Of a DNA stretch of 64,000 nt, positions 23,640 to 34,574 are shown in pieces. This stretch comes from Isoetes taiwanensis (Eukaryota > Streptophyta > Lycopodiopsida > Isoetales > Isoetaceae): contig JAJEKV010000098.1 in NCBI GenBank assembly GCA_021234155.1, positions 3,811,699-3,875,698 on the forward strand, read 5' to 3'. The notes beneath the pieces are model-generated. The model saw nothing but the letters and a program-made list of their open reading frames with translations. It ran no database searches and had not been told where the DNA came from. Position numbers and translations under genes: made by a program. How positions within the stretch are numbered: the first letter of the stretch is position 1; every line of letters begins with the position of its first letter.

Positions 23640-25110
23640 TGATGCCGCGGTATGTACTTATAGGCACTCAATTCCTCTCACTTGCACTATTGGAAGATAC
23701 CAAAGAGAGGATAGTCATTGCAATTGCCCGCAAGGTATCGCGAAACTTGCCCATGGGCTTGCCACCATGCATAGGGATTCCATATTTGGTTCCTTCTTAT
23801 GACTCTCCAATGCGTCGTGGAAGCTCTTCATCCGCCCACCTTCCACTCAGGTTCTGGTATTCAGTTAACTCGGCAATGAAAAGCTTCTAAAGCTGTTGGG
23901 ATAGAACATTTTTGCAACCTTCTTCAACGAGCCCATCACTTCTTTATCTGTATGCTGGTCCATATCGTGGTTGTGTGGGTCTAAGGCATGCGCCGGGCGC
24001 CATGAAGATCATTGTATGACTTCTTCCATCGCTCATTGAAGTCTCTAAATATAGCATTGTCAAATGGCTTATTGGGGCCATCACGCTCTAGGAAGGATTG
24101 AATGGAGTGCCAACACCTCCGCACCTTTCCGATTCTTGCCTTCAAGAATCAAGGGTTTTGATGGCATGACTATGCACCTCACAACATTTTTACACCTTTC
24201 CAAAATGTCTCCCCGCCATTTCTCGAAGGGCAGCAGCTTGTTGTCGGTGTTTGGCAAAGATTTTTCCTTTCGCCTCCTTTCCCAATCAAAAACTCAGATG
24301 ATTAAAGGTTGAGATAATCCAATCCACGACACTTCAAGACTCTTTCAAGACAGATATAATTGGAACCAAACCGAGAGTTTGCCCGTGATTCATGAGTGTT
24401 AGGCTCTTTTCCGACGCGCAATGACTTGTAAATGGCATAAATTGCGGCTTCTTTGTGATGAATTTTACAAAGCCGACGCTTTCGAATAAGGATCTTTGAA
24501 CCACGCGTGTCTTTGGAGAACCAGTCCTTCAGCAATAGGTTCAGGCAATGGCATTGGCAACTAGTAGCATGCAACCCTGGAAATTCAGACTCCAATAATT
24601 CACCCGCTAGCTTGCAATTAGATGCGTTATCCATTACAACTTGAAATATTCTCTTCGTCCAAAAACTCTCTATCGGCCTTTGTTTTCTCAAAAATCCAAT
24701 CTCCTGGCCACTTGGTCGGTTTGGTTTCTCACGGTTTTCAAAAAATACTTCACCCCCGGATACACGATCATGAAATTTATAAGATGGTCCTTGTTTACAT
24801 TGCTCCAACCATCACACTAATGAAGCTGGCCGCGCTTCAGTCACACGACACAACTTCATCTCCACCCTCTCAACCATTTTTCCATGTATTTCATCAACCA
24901 TTTTATTGTTGGCATGCTTGTATGAAGGCAATCTAAAAGCCGGTCCTGCTTTGGCAACTTCCTCGAAGGCTTCTTTTCATTGCTTTGTGCTCCAAAATAT
25001 GTGGAGACAACCCAAAGATATAAAATGCCTCTACAACCTTCAATTATGTCTTCTTGATTTGCTCGATGTTAAGCAATGATCAACCCTCTGTTGCTTCGTC
25101 TCCTTTTTCC
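23640..25110 (-). pseudogene. hAT-type (DUF659) transposase remnant in element A
   Basis: Read on the minus strand in several frames. From the N-terminal side: FGLSPHILEHKAMKRSL, FRLPSYKHANNKMVDEI, then DGWSNVNKDHLINFM (the DGW signature of DUF659), VVMDNASNCKLAGELL and SCQCHCLNLLLKDW. Next comes an SRFGSNYICLERVLKCR segment, and finally AIAMTILSLVSSNSASERN, which corresponds to the C-terminal hAT dimerisation region (SSxxxERN). Shifts and stops are frequent, for example around 24770-24808 where the DGW frame changes. If native to element A it would be its mobilising enzyme; no counterpart was seen in element B. Confidence 0.75.
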
Positions 25111-26039
25111 ACTATTTCAATTGTCTCTATCATTCTCTGTTCTCCCGTGCTTATACCTATTGACCCTAGTCCGCCCCTCGATTGGTATGCTGTCCCAAAT
25201 GGGTGGTATAGTTATCTTAAATCTGCTCTCCCCGTACTTTGCTCTTGAGTATTATTAGTAACTTCGTTTTTCTCATATTATTCTTAAGTTTTGCGTATCC
25301 CATCCGGTCGAGACAATCTCGATGGCATCCTTTCGCAAGTCAGCAGATCAAGATACAAGTTGCGACACCCGCGTCTCGTTCACGTAAGATGTGAGCTCAA
25401 TTCTTGTTCGCGAAACTGCTTACGATGGTATCCACAAAAAACACACATTCCCACTCATTTGCGCCCAAACTCTTTCACAAACTCCCCATTCTGGGCCTCT
25501 TTTCCGACCATAAACTCCGGTCCCGCGACCACGCACGCGAGTTGCGGTCCCTCGCGGGTGCCAAGGGCACACGTGATCCTCGCACCTCTAGGGGTAGATG
25601 CACACACCGGCCGCCTCGCACCTCCGGAGGTAGATCGTGACCGGACCAGTAGCCACCATTGCTCGGACCCGGCTGACAATGTCTCTTAATCTGACTCCTT
25701 GATTACACGAACTAAAGGAAGACGTATATATGCAAAGGAGCAAGCTCACAATGCATATGTTACGTCGACGTTCCGTGCGAGAATCAAGGGGGGTTGGACG
25801 GGACCCTATAGGATATTCTATGGAAGCAGATGCGAACCCAAGGCTGGAAACCACTGGGACGGAGTAAACTCACGTTCCAGTATCCAACGTCAGGCTCGTG
25901 ACTCGAAAAACGACACCTCAAAGGCAAACCGTTTCCTTTGACTCAACCTGGCGGTCAACGTTCGAGGTGAATTCTAGGGCTAATCACGTTTTTCTTATAT
26001 ATACTATTAACAGTGCCACAAAACAGGCCAAACAGTGGC
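25111..26039. other. Element A right interior, shared with element B
   Basis: No gene recognised. The stretch around 25690-25770 (CTAAAGGAAGACGTATATATG...CGCATATGTTAC-like) aligns with about 63580-63640 in element B, which supports common right ends. Short open frames such as 25291-25689 look incidental. Confidence 0.5.
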
Positions 26040-26390
26040 GCAAAGATTTTTTTTGCTTAGTAAATTGGGCAAAACAGCTCGAAAATTTTCGCGTACGCGA
26101 AAACAACTAAATTGGCGACGCGCGAAGACCCTTTCGGCAGACGCCGAATTATCGAGAACGCAGCGTGATTGAAGTTCAAATTTTTTCGGCACGCCGAAAA
26201 ACAACTAAACCGCGTCGCCGAAAAATGTTCGCGTACGTTAGGCGTTGTTTTTCGCTACGACGCCAAAAATTTTTGGTTTCGCTGCGACGCTTCGGTTCGA
26301 AGGGGTTCGCGTCTGCCGGAAAAATTTTCGCGTCGCTGTTTCGTTGTTTTCACAGACGCCGGAAATCTTCCGACGCCAGAATTGTTTTTG
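26040..26390. repeat. Right subterminal GCGAAAA-rich zone of element A
   Basis: Mirror of the left zone: many TTTTCGC, GACGCC and CGCGAAAA words, including the palindrome TTTTCGCGTACGCGAAAA near 26086. Numerous overlapping open frames on both strands are composition artefacts. Confidence 0.6.
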
Positions 26391-26487
26391 CCGTATTTTT
26401 TGCATTTTATCACGGCAAATTTGTGTCGTATCATACAATTCATAATGTATTCCGTGATAAAATATATAGCGTATTGAACCTATCCCC

Positions 26488-27037
26488 ATGTGTATAACCG
26501 GTATGCGATACTGAGAAAATGCAAGGTGGTATAAAATCATAAACGTAATTCCACCACCATTTTAATATTGTAGAACATGAATGGATTCGTTTCGATAATT
26601 TAATAAATTCGACTTTTCCCCTAAGCACGCTTGACACGCCAGGACATAATTAGATGTCTATATGAATCTGTTATGTGGGGCTTAAATTCAAGCATGAACA
26701 TATCTTTTTAAGCCATTCACGATTAAATCTTTAATAAAACTGCATGCCATGTAAATAAACTTGCCATTAAATGCTTGGGGACAAATAATCGGGTGGATTT
26801 GCGTAAATGGAGGAATCTTGCATTCCATTGAACCGGTTATGGTTGGTATTTACTACTTTGTAGTATACGAGAGATGTAAATTGATCATAGTAACCGCTTT
26901 AAATTGAATTATGGTTGGTGAAGGGAGGTGAAGGGCGATGAGCCATGCCAACACCACTGCTACCTGTTAACCCTGCCTCATTACCATTTCTTTGCTAATG
27001 TTGGTCTGTTTGGTTCAGTAACCGGTCTTGCATCTCC
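26488..27037. other. AT-rich DNA with no gene seen
   Basis: Lies between the right end of element A and the 39-bp inverted-repeat element. No coding motif or clear repeat was recognised. Confidence 0.5.
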
Positions 27038-28124
27038 AATCTCTTTGTATTTTGGATGTTTGGATGCATATTTCACATGACGAAAGTACAAGCTAGTCAG
27101 AGGTGGATGGAAGATTTGGCACATGTAGACAACAACCTAAGCTCTCTAACCGGAGGCTCAACGATATTTCTGAATTACGCTAAAATCAGATCATTTTACA
27201 CTTTACAAAAACAGAGGTACCTATTTCAATTTCTCTTTATGCTTAAATTGTGCTCAGAAATTTTTGAGCACAATAAACAAGGCATTTGGGTACACGCTAA
27301 AGAAGTCTACCTTAACATAATGTTTGTTTTAGGCTATGCCCTTTTCCGCGCTTTATCATTTGAAGAATAGCAACCGCTTTTTCACATTTTTGCGCTGAAT
27401 AGTCGATAGAGATAACACATATAATATTCATAAAGAATATGAGAAAATGCGTGTGTGTTTGGATAAGTAACGGGATATAATGGATCAACGATATTGTAGT
27501 TTACATAATGAGTTTGTATTGAATAAATGATGCATGATACAAGAACTACGATATTCCGCTTTGAATATAGAATACAAAGGGCTTTCTGCTCATGGAGTAT
27601 TGCCGGGGAATTTTTTGAATGATGAGCTATGACGTGTTGGTTAAAAGGCAAAAGTATACACGGATGCATCAATGGCATGCACTATTTGGATTGACAGTAG
27701 AAACTGATAGAAACATACGAGATGGGAGGCATAACTTGCATGTATGCATTAAAAATATGATGTTATGATGGTCAATTGTAGATGGAATCAGCAACATTTT
27801 AATGAGTAATACAGGCTGCTTATGGTGACACATATAAGTGGATATGAAGTCTGATTATATGGATATGAAGTCTAATTAAAGTACGTACATTGAACGATTC
27901 TGAAAGTTATTAGAGCACCATTAGATGATTTTTAGGATGCTGACCATTGGTTTCAAACTGAAGGAACAGATAAGAATAATTGCCCATAAACATATTGATA
28001 TATTGGTGTAATATAATGATATTTAGGACTACGGCAATAGTAAAAGAATGTTGTGAGGGATAAATACATAGGCATGCGTTTTTAAGTGAAATATGCATCC
28101 AAACATCCAAAATACAAAGAGATT
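27038..28124. mobile_element. 1.09-kb element with perfect 39-bp terminal inverted repeats
   Basis: The sequence starting AATCTCTTTGTATTTTGGAT at 27038-27076 is repeated exactly in inverted orientation at 28086-28124. The interior has no transposase. The GTTTGGATGCAT core recalls PIF/Harbinger (Tourist-like) ends, but no TAA/TTA or other target duplication is evident, so the class is open. It abuts the F-box end of the SNF2 pseudogene and may have interrupted that gene. Confidence 0.7.
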
Positions 28125-29775
28125 TGTATTTTTTAGCATGCTTTCACCCAAGGATTTGCTCAAGATATCGGCAGTAGATGTCAACAAACAAGAATTGTCA
28201 CGTCTGGCTGGCCATATCTTGTATGAACCTCTATATCTTTCCTCATCAATGGGCAGTATGCTGGATGTTAAACTGGGAAGCAAATCCCCAAGTACTTTTG
28301 AATCCAGTCTATCAGGTCTTTAAAACAGATCATGGCTTTTATTTTTACCTCAACACAATAAGTTGAGAAATATCTTTGGAGATGCCTCCGAGAGATATTG
28401 ATTTTAATTTTGTGATGAGCCCGGGTTTTGGGGAAGACAAGCATCTGACTTGCTTTGATCTTGAAAACTCAAGGAATATTGTCTCAGGCCCCTCGGTATA
28501 AAGGTATCTTGGTGTAAGCATAGTTCACATGGTAAGGTTGGTTACTATGAGGTGACAACCAGCTTTTGATTACCCGCAAAGGTAAACGGTGTTCAAGATT
28601 GAAAGCCCAAATGGTTTGATGGAGCGCACTATGGAAGTATTGATTTCAACGACTTATTTGAGTCTTCTTTGTCAATCCAAAAGATTGAAATCATGCATGT
28701 CATCCGAAGACATGGGTACTCTTCACAAAACAGGTATGTTGAGGAAAAAAAGTTGTTTCATGGCGGCAAATGTTTTAGCAAGATAACCCGGGGAAGTTGA
28801 TTGTCAAATGGAAGTCTAGGTGACACGATCCCAAGTGAAAGCAAGTTTTGCTGTTTCGTATAGCGTGTCCGAGGAAGATAGTTTGCCATTTGAAAATAGT
28901 GAAATGAAGTTAGATAAGATGAGTGAGTGCTGGGTCCAATGTGAGGCTTGCACCAAGTGGAGAAAGTTATTTGACTGGCAGCCTCCTCCAAAAAGAATGA
29001 ATTGCCTCGGTTTTGCAAAGATGAATGTGGACACCGAGAATCAAACCGCCCCATTCCTCAAGAAAGTTGGGATAAGAGATGTAAGATTAACTCATTGCCG
29101 TGTTTTGTGAGGGAAGATGGTCCTTATTGTGATGAAAAATGTCAAGTTCTTTACCGATGAGCTGAAGTCAAGCGGCAAATATTTTTAACATAGAAGCCAA
29201 AAGGGCTTTTAAACCGGCTTGCAAACTTGAGCCCGATTGATTTAAGAAAGTTTAGAGGTATCTGAGTACCTCACTCCCTAAGGTTAGTTACAATATCCGG
29301 GTCTGATCTGCACTATTATGACAAGTTCTTTCAAGCATTTGGTCGTACAGTTTAGAGATAGGAAAGGAGCCGCACCTAAATGGCGCCACCCAACAAAGCT
29401 TGAATAATTTGGTGTTTGATGTTGAAGTTTTGAAAGTTGCATTGTTAAAACCGTTCGTGAAGTTACTCGTATGTATCTCTCAAGAGCAACGCTTATAGTT
29501 ATCCCTTTATAACTTAGTTGAACACCAAAAGTTCGGATAACAAAACACATGAAGCACAACCAATTGAAGTGGCATGTATGGACTGATCGTAAGAGTTCAT
29601 TAAAACCTCATATTCTTGCATGGGATTATGACATTGTAATAACAACATTTCCACGACTAAGTGCAAAGTGGAGCTCGAGGAAAACAAAGGTTTTGATGCA
29701 AATACATTGGTTTAGAATTATTTTAGATGAAGGGCAACACCCCAAATTGTTGCCCCAAAGACAACGATTGTAACA
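28125..29775 (+). pseudogene. F-box / CW zinc finger / SNF2 helicase pseudogene (At3g54460-like)
   Basis: Ordered fragments match the plant SNF2-family F-box helicase represented by Arabidopsis At3g54460. They are MLSPKDLLKISAV (F-box end), HGFYFYLNTIS (the FYxNTVSGE segment), FVMSPGFGEDKHLTCFDLEN (helicase motif I region, GLGKT lost), a CW finger with WVQCEACTKWRKLF (about 28930-28972), YYDKFFQAFG, HVWTD-like text, WDYDIVITTFPRLSA and HWFRIILDEGQ (the DEGH box, His now Gln). The intact protein would be a nuclear chromatin-remodelling ATPase with a ubiquitin-ligase adaptor motif. Stops and frameshifts are frequent, and the helicase C-terminal half is missing after about 29775. Its position inside the 16-kb insertion suggests gene capture or a later insertion. 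Confidence 0.78.
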
Positions 29776-30192
29776 ATGCCTTAATTCCTAGAGCAATTGG
29801 CAAAGCCCTAAAGTCCGCTTCACAGCATATGCAATAGAAGAGCTAAAGTGCTATCTGAAAAATCTTAGTTTTAATGTGAGCATGTGCGACACCATGAGCA
29901 TGGCTAAAAAACATTTGTGATGCCTGAAATAGTTTAATGCTATGAACATCATTAGCAACTTACAATTAAAATGCAAAAAAAACAGAGCCTTCAATATGCA
30001 AGGTTTTTTATTTTTCATTTCACAATCTATCAACATTAACGTCTTGAGGGTGAAAAAGAACTTTATCAAAACCTATAATTTCTGTAAAAAGTAATCAAAC
30101 GTGCTTTTGACTAGTTTTAGTAATTTTCTTTGTGAAAACATTCTAAAACAATGTGAATTAGTTGTCTAGGCCTCAAATTATTCCGTAGATGC
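29776..30192. other. AT-rich DNA with no gene seen
   Basis: Between the end of the helicase pseudogene and the right terminal repeat. No motif found. Confidence 0.5.
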
Positions 30193-30478
30193 TAGAAAAT
30201 ATATTACTAATCATATATGTCTTATAAACTAGTATGATGTTAGCTAAACTAGCTCGAAATTCATTCCAAAAGTTTCTATGGTTTCGCTAAACAACACAAA
30301 ATTTTACTCTCTTACTTTCTAGCATTTGGCTAAACATATCAAAGCTTGGTGCAGGCGCGGAAAACGTTAAGCTAAAATTATTATTTTTTTCTCAATTTTT
30401 CCCACTTACTTTAGCCAAGATTTTTTGAAAATATGCTAAAAAATCGCCAATTAGCTAAGTTTAGCCCTTAAATTCCAC
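30193..30478 (+). repeat. Right terminal repeat of the 16-kb insertion
   Basis: Aligns with 14449-14690 in direct orientation, beginning near GCTAGAAAATATATTACTAAT. It ends AGCCCTTAAATTCCAC directly before the second GCTAGATGG copy. It contains repeated TTAGCTAA motifs in both directions, so it can also fold on itself. Confidence 0.6.
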
Positions 30479-30860
30479 GCTAGATGGTGAAGGTGCTTTC
30501 ACTTACTGCACTGATGAGATTCATGGAGGTCGTGCAAGCCCTCGATTGGATAGAGCTTACTAAAATGTGGATGTTTTTTGGCATTCCCAAGTTTTTTTTG
30601 GTCCTGCCTTAGAGACAACTCAGTTTCAAATCATCATCTACAATTCCTTTCAGATGAGCGTTTGCAGCGACATGTTTTAGGCGAAAGGGCTTCAGCTTGA
30701 ATGTAAAATTCTTGAGGGACACAAACTTCCAAGAAGCTTGCAGGGGCAGTTGGACAACTGCCTTTAACTGATGTCGATGGATGGCTAATATAGTGGTGTA
30801 CTCGCAACAGTCAGATGTTTTGCCAAACAGTGGAGCCAACAGTCTGCAGTAGCAGATCAT
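30479..30860 (+). pseudogene. LINE-A endonuclease, C-terminal part, resumed after the 16-kb insertion
   Basis: Starts LDGEGAFTYCTDEIHGGRAS followed by RLDRAY, the usual end of the plant LINE endonuclease (xFTYxxxxxGxxRLDRxY). The frame fits precisely onto the piece ending at 14448. Shifted frames continue with FSLNVKFLRDTNFQEACRGS, the linker before reverse transcriptase. LINE-A is lost after about 30860 and no reverse transcriptase of this copy is seen. Confidence 0.8.
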
Positions 30861-31491
30861 GCTTTATTAGATATTTTATATCATGTTTTCCTCCTCTTCT
30901 CAACACAGTCTTCATCCATGAGTTCATGAGCATGATATACTAGCACAATTTCAAGCTTTAGAGGAGGAACACGTGACCCTCCCCACAAAGTATACAACGC
31001 CCCGTCGTATACTCTACGGAAAATCTCCCATCCAACATCATCTGCTACATGGGCCCTCCATCTGCCCCGTTCCTGGGATGGCCAAGACGTGGGAAGGAGA
31101 AACACGAAGGTGTCTTGCGCGCCTGTCCCTTATGGGCTCCTATAACAACGAAAGCATACTACAACGTCAGCATTGGCAAAACAACATAACATAATCAACT
31201 ACCACGAAGGGTAGCACATCCATCCATCCATACATCCTTCATAGATATCGACATATTGTAAAACATATAAGCTCCTACCCATGCTCAGACTCATAGGGAA
31301 GGTAATAGACGAGTAGCTCTCAAGATAGAGCAGACTGAAATATAACCGGGGCTGGCTATAGACAATGGCTAAGATTAACCACTCCATCCGTCCCTCCTAT
31401 ACATACTTTACAAATGGGCTAAATCAGGCTCTGACATGACTCTAACCTGCCGGAGACATAATCTCATGGTATCACCCACCAAGATTACTCT
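30861..31491. other. No gene recognised; upstream flank of LINE-B
   Basis: Mixed-composition DNA with a short CATC repeat near 31219. It may be part of an older, unrecognised retroelement that LINE-B entered. Confidence 0.4.
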
Positions 31492-31504
31492 GGGTTGCAT
31501 CTCC

Positions 31505-33561
31505 CCGGTCCAATGAGATAGGAAGGTCGGCCACTAAACTATTAGGCCTACCTCTGGCCCTCAACATGAGTCTACATGGCTTATGCGAGCCAATAGTTAC
31601 CAAAATTAAAAAGAAGTTAAAGATGTATCATAAGACTCTTTCTTTGGCTGGTCGAGTGGAGATAGTAAACAGTGTCATTGCTAGTTCTCATGTGTTTTTC
31701 TCATCAGCAATAATAGCAGACAAAAAAACCTATCAGGAAATGGAGGTCATTATGAAAGAGTTCATCTGGCAGGGTGCTCATATGGTGGGCTGGCAGTACC
31801 TAGCCCTTCCTAGAAAAAGGGGAGGTTTGGGATGTAATGATTTGTTCCTGCAGGCACAAGTCTTGGCAGCAAAACTAGTTTGGAGATCTTTGACTTCATC
31901 TTCAAAGTCCCCTGCTCTTCACCTAATGAAATATTGGATAGGGAAGACTTCTTTAGTGGGGAGCCCATCCACCCCTCACCACTTGCCCGATTCAGCTTTT
32001 TACCAACTCAATCCAGCAGTAGGTACATCTGCTATAATGAGGAGAGTCATTCAAGCTTGGAACAAAGTATCAGTATGTTTCAAAGTCTATCCAGTGGAGA
32101 ATGTTTCGGAACTTCAGTTTCTTCTGGCACCGCTCTCAAACACCCTAAAAAATATAAGGAGTGGAAGCTCAAGGAACTTTGTACTGTTGGCAGTATGGTC
32201 AGAGGTGAAGCTTGGAGATCGTGGCAGGAAATCTCCGGCCTTGTGCAAGACACAGTGTGTAACAGAAACATCTACAATGCACTAACTCGGCACCCAAGGA
32301 GTTCGGATGTGGAAAAAAAAGAGCTAAATTGGGCTTTGGATGGTAAAGGTTACATAGTTTCCAGGATTTACTCAATGCTTTTGAATTCTCAAGGGACGAA
32401 AGTTGCTTACCAATGGGGCTGTTCGGACTTAGAAGCTATTTCTGTTATTAGGAAAGGCTGGAAATTACAGTGTGCAAGAAAGATTACCTTCTTCAGATGG
32501 TTAGTTTTGAATAAGAGCCTTAAGTCCAATGCATATCGAGCCAAATACAATGACCAGGCAATAGATGGATGTCCCTTAGGTTGTGGCCAAGCTGAATCTT
32601 CAAGCCATATCTTCATTTGTCCCTGGCTTACACCCTTTTGGAATTGGATTGGTGCTTATATTGGTGTCACTCCGAGTACAGAGGCTGATCTTTTTGTCTT
32701 CTTAGCAAATAGTTCCCCCTTTCTGGATACAGTCAGAACTATTTGCATGTGGGCGATTTGGAAACATAGAAACAATGTGGCCATAAATCACTCTCCACCA
32801 GATCTAAATTCCCTTAAAACAATCCTTCAACTAGAACTGGCCGATGCAGCTATGGCACATAGATTGTCTAAGGGTTCCAACTATGATAAAAATTGGAATA
32901 AGCTGGGTTCCTTTCAGGGATTTTATTCGTTTTTCACTTCTTACTTTAACAGTTTTTCTGATGCTGATAAATGATTATCTGGTTAAGAAACATCATGAGG
33001 GAGGCCATGTCAGAGAGGTCCCGGAAAACACAAAGCCAATGTCGCATCAAGGGGTTCTTGAAGCTCTCCTCTGGGTCAAAACAGAAACTATTATGATTCG
33101 AGCTTTAAAACGTGTTCTGGAGGATGAAGATATTTGGCAATTCAAGCAAGAACTGAAGCCATACTTTGAAGATAAGCTCGGCATCTGTGAGGGAGCGCGA
33201 GATTCTTGGATCCTTCATATTCTGGATGCTTCCGCATATGGGGCAGTGGAGCTGGACTACCTGCTTAACAAGTATACTGATCAAGCTTATGCGGTTATTA
33301 CTTTGGATGGAGTTATGGATGACTGAGATAGCTGCTGAAGAACTTAAAATCTTGATGTTTTGTTGATACTTATATCTCCAATTTTTTTCTTTAGTTCATA
33401 TATCCAAACAGTGTTCTAGTTTACTTAAAATAGCCTCCTCTGAAGCGATAGGCCATTGTGTTTAACTATGGCCTTATAACAGAGTCACTCTCTGTATTTT
33501 GTATTACTATGTACCTTTTGCATGTAATATAATATAATCACTGCCCGTTCTCCAAAAAAAA
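31505..33561 (+). mobile_element. LINE-B, 5'-truncated plant L1-type element
   Basis: Contains only the end of the reverse transcriptase and the C-terminal zinc region. LLGLPLALNMSLHGLCEPIV, AGRVEIVNSVIASSHVFFSS, FIWQGAHMVGWQYLALPRKR and GGLGCNDLFLQAQVLAAKLVW lie at about 31540-31890. After a frame change comes a zf-RVT region with KITFFRWLVLN, DGCPLGCGQAESSSHIFICP and a WAIWKHRNN segment, ending at 32974. The 3' end has a short poly(A) at 33553-33561. A 13-mer GGGTTGCATCTCC at 31492-31504 recurs at 33572-33584, ten bases past the poly(A), and may be the target duplication. The long open stretches (239 and 364 codons) suggest a relatively young insertion. Confidence 0.8.
32975..33326 (+). other. 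Open frame of unknown origin between LINE-B coding end and its poly(A)
   Basis: The frame overlapping 32844-33326 encodes, after the LINE stop, an acidic helical segment with EALLWVKTETIMIRALKRVL and AYGAVELDYLLNKYTDQAYA. It is not part of any LINE domain I know. It may be a LINE tail domain in a shifted frame or host sequence carried along. No function is proposed. Confidence 0.35.
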
Positions 33562-34574
33562 GGGGTAGGAAGGGTTGCATCTCCTCTTCCCGGAGAACAA
33601 TGGCTCCATGGGTGGTAAGAGGATTGTGGCGACATATGTCTGTACCTGACTGAACTCTCGAAAACAAGAGCTAGGCCAATAATTGCGACTCTTGAGAGTA
33701 ACGACGACACCATTGACCCAAGAAGTGTCGAACACATGCCCGGCCCACACGAAGTGACCGACTATAAGCCTAGCTCGATATGGGTCCCCAGTCACTCTAT
33801 AGCCTCAATGGCATGGTGGGCTCTATGCACAGGCCACAAATAATAGGAACTAAGGGTCTAAACTAGGAGCATCATCTAAGTAATGGCTACTAGGTCTCTA
33901 CCCCCCTTCTCAATACAAGAGGAACAGACACGATCAACCATCATCATATATCCACATAACATGATAATAATAAGAATACATCTAATCCTAATCACATGTA
34001 TCTAACTTACAGTTAGCGTTCATTGATTAGATCCGAACTGAGGGTTCTAGGAGGGCTCTACTAGAAATACAAGATACTAGCTCATCTGGAGTCTTAGCTT
34101 CCAGATGATCTACCTCGGAAACTACTCCAAATACCTGCTACAGAGGAACTTCCACCCGCTCCTGGCATCTCCATGATGGGATAGCTCCCACTCCTTCTGA
34201 CGTGTGCACGGTCTTGGGGCTGCTGATCTGTGCTGCGTTGCAACAAAAGGTTCTCGAAACGAAGTTTCAGGCGAAATAGGGTTCCAAGATAGTAGGAGCC
34301 AAAAAGTGGCTCAGCATTAGGGTTAGGCCATAAATATGTTAGGGCTTCCATGTCATGCCACTTGGCTCCATTAGGATGCGTCCATGTGGTGGGTGGTCGA
34401 TAGGATGGGACCATGTGGAAATGGTTCCATCCTAAGGTTTGGCAAAGTTATATACATAACTTAGCCATGCTCTCTTATCCACACATTACGGTATAAAGGC
34501 CACTATGTAGGCTTGCATAGTGACGTGGCCTAGAAATATACGTATTTATGCCGTATATTTTAGGGGAACGTCAC
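33562..34574. other. No gene recognised; possible retroelement remnant
   Basis: Flanks LINE-B and LINE-C. A minus-strand open frame of 106 codons at 34094-34414 is rich in Pro, Ser and Arg and shows no motif. The region around 34430-34570, with many TAT/ATA words and an AACGTCACAG end, could be an LTR remnant, but no second copy was found. Confidence 0.35.

Larger units (their letters stand above)
16122..26487 (+). mobile_element. Element A: ~10.4-kb DNA element carrying a kinase-like gene
   Basis: The left end GGGATAGGTTCTATAATG (16122-16139) mirrors the right end, whose complement reads GGGGATAGGTTCAATACG (26470-26487). Candidate target duplications are GCGTGTAT at 16114-16121 and ATGTGTAT at 26488-26495 (6 of 8 match). 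Layout: CG-rich subterminal zone, kinase-like pseudogene, ORF2 pseudogene, RING-like ORF3, hairpin cluster, opposite-strand hAT-type transposase remnant, CG-rich subterminal zone. Element B at 53724-63962 shares both ends, the first two genes in the same order and the start of ORF3, so this is a real family. Whether the hAT transposase belongs to it or was acquired is open. I do not recognise the family. Confidence 0.75.
14449..30478. mobile_element. 16.0-kb composite insertion in LINE-A, 9-bp target duplication
   Basis: The 9-mer GCTAGATGG stands at 14440-14448 and again at 30479-30487. Deleting 14449-30478 with one copy joins ...AAG CTA GAT GG to T GAA GGT GCT TTC and restores the LINE endonuclease frame (SKLDG-EGAFTY). 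One insertion event therefore placed this whole block. A 9-bp duplication suits Mutator-like elements. The outermost ~270-285 bases of the two sides resemble each other in direct orientation, while some terminal bases also match in inverted orientation, so the class is unresolved. Inside are element A, a 1.09-kb inverted-repeat element and a SNF2-type helicase fragment; at least some of these may have arrived later. Confidence 0.75.

Noticed and set aside
26165-26540. Five overlapping open frames on both strands
   Set aside because: They lie in the CG-rich subterminal zone of element A, where stop codons are depleted by composition.
14449-30478. Reading the 16-kb insertion as a simple LTR retrotransposon
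   Set aside because: The ends match in direct orientation, but they do not start TG and end CA, no primer-binding site or Pol was found, and the target repeat is 9 bp rather than 4-6 bp.
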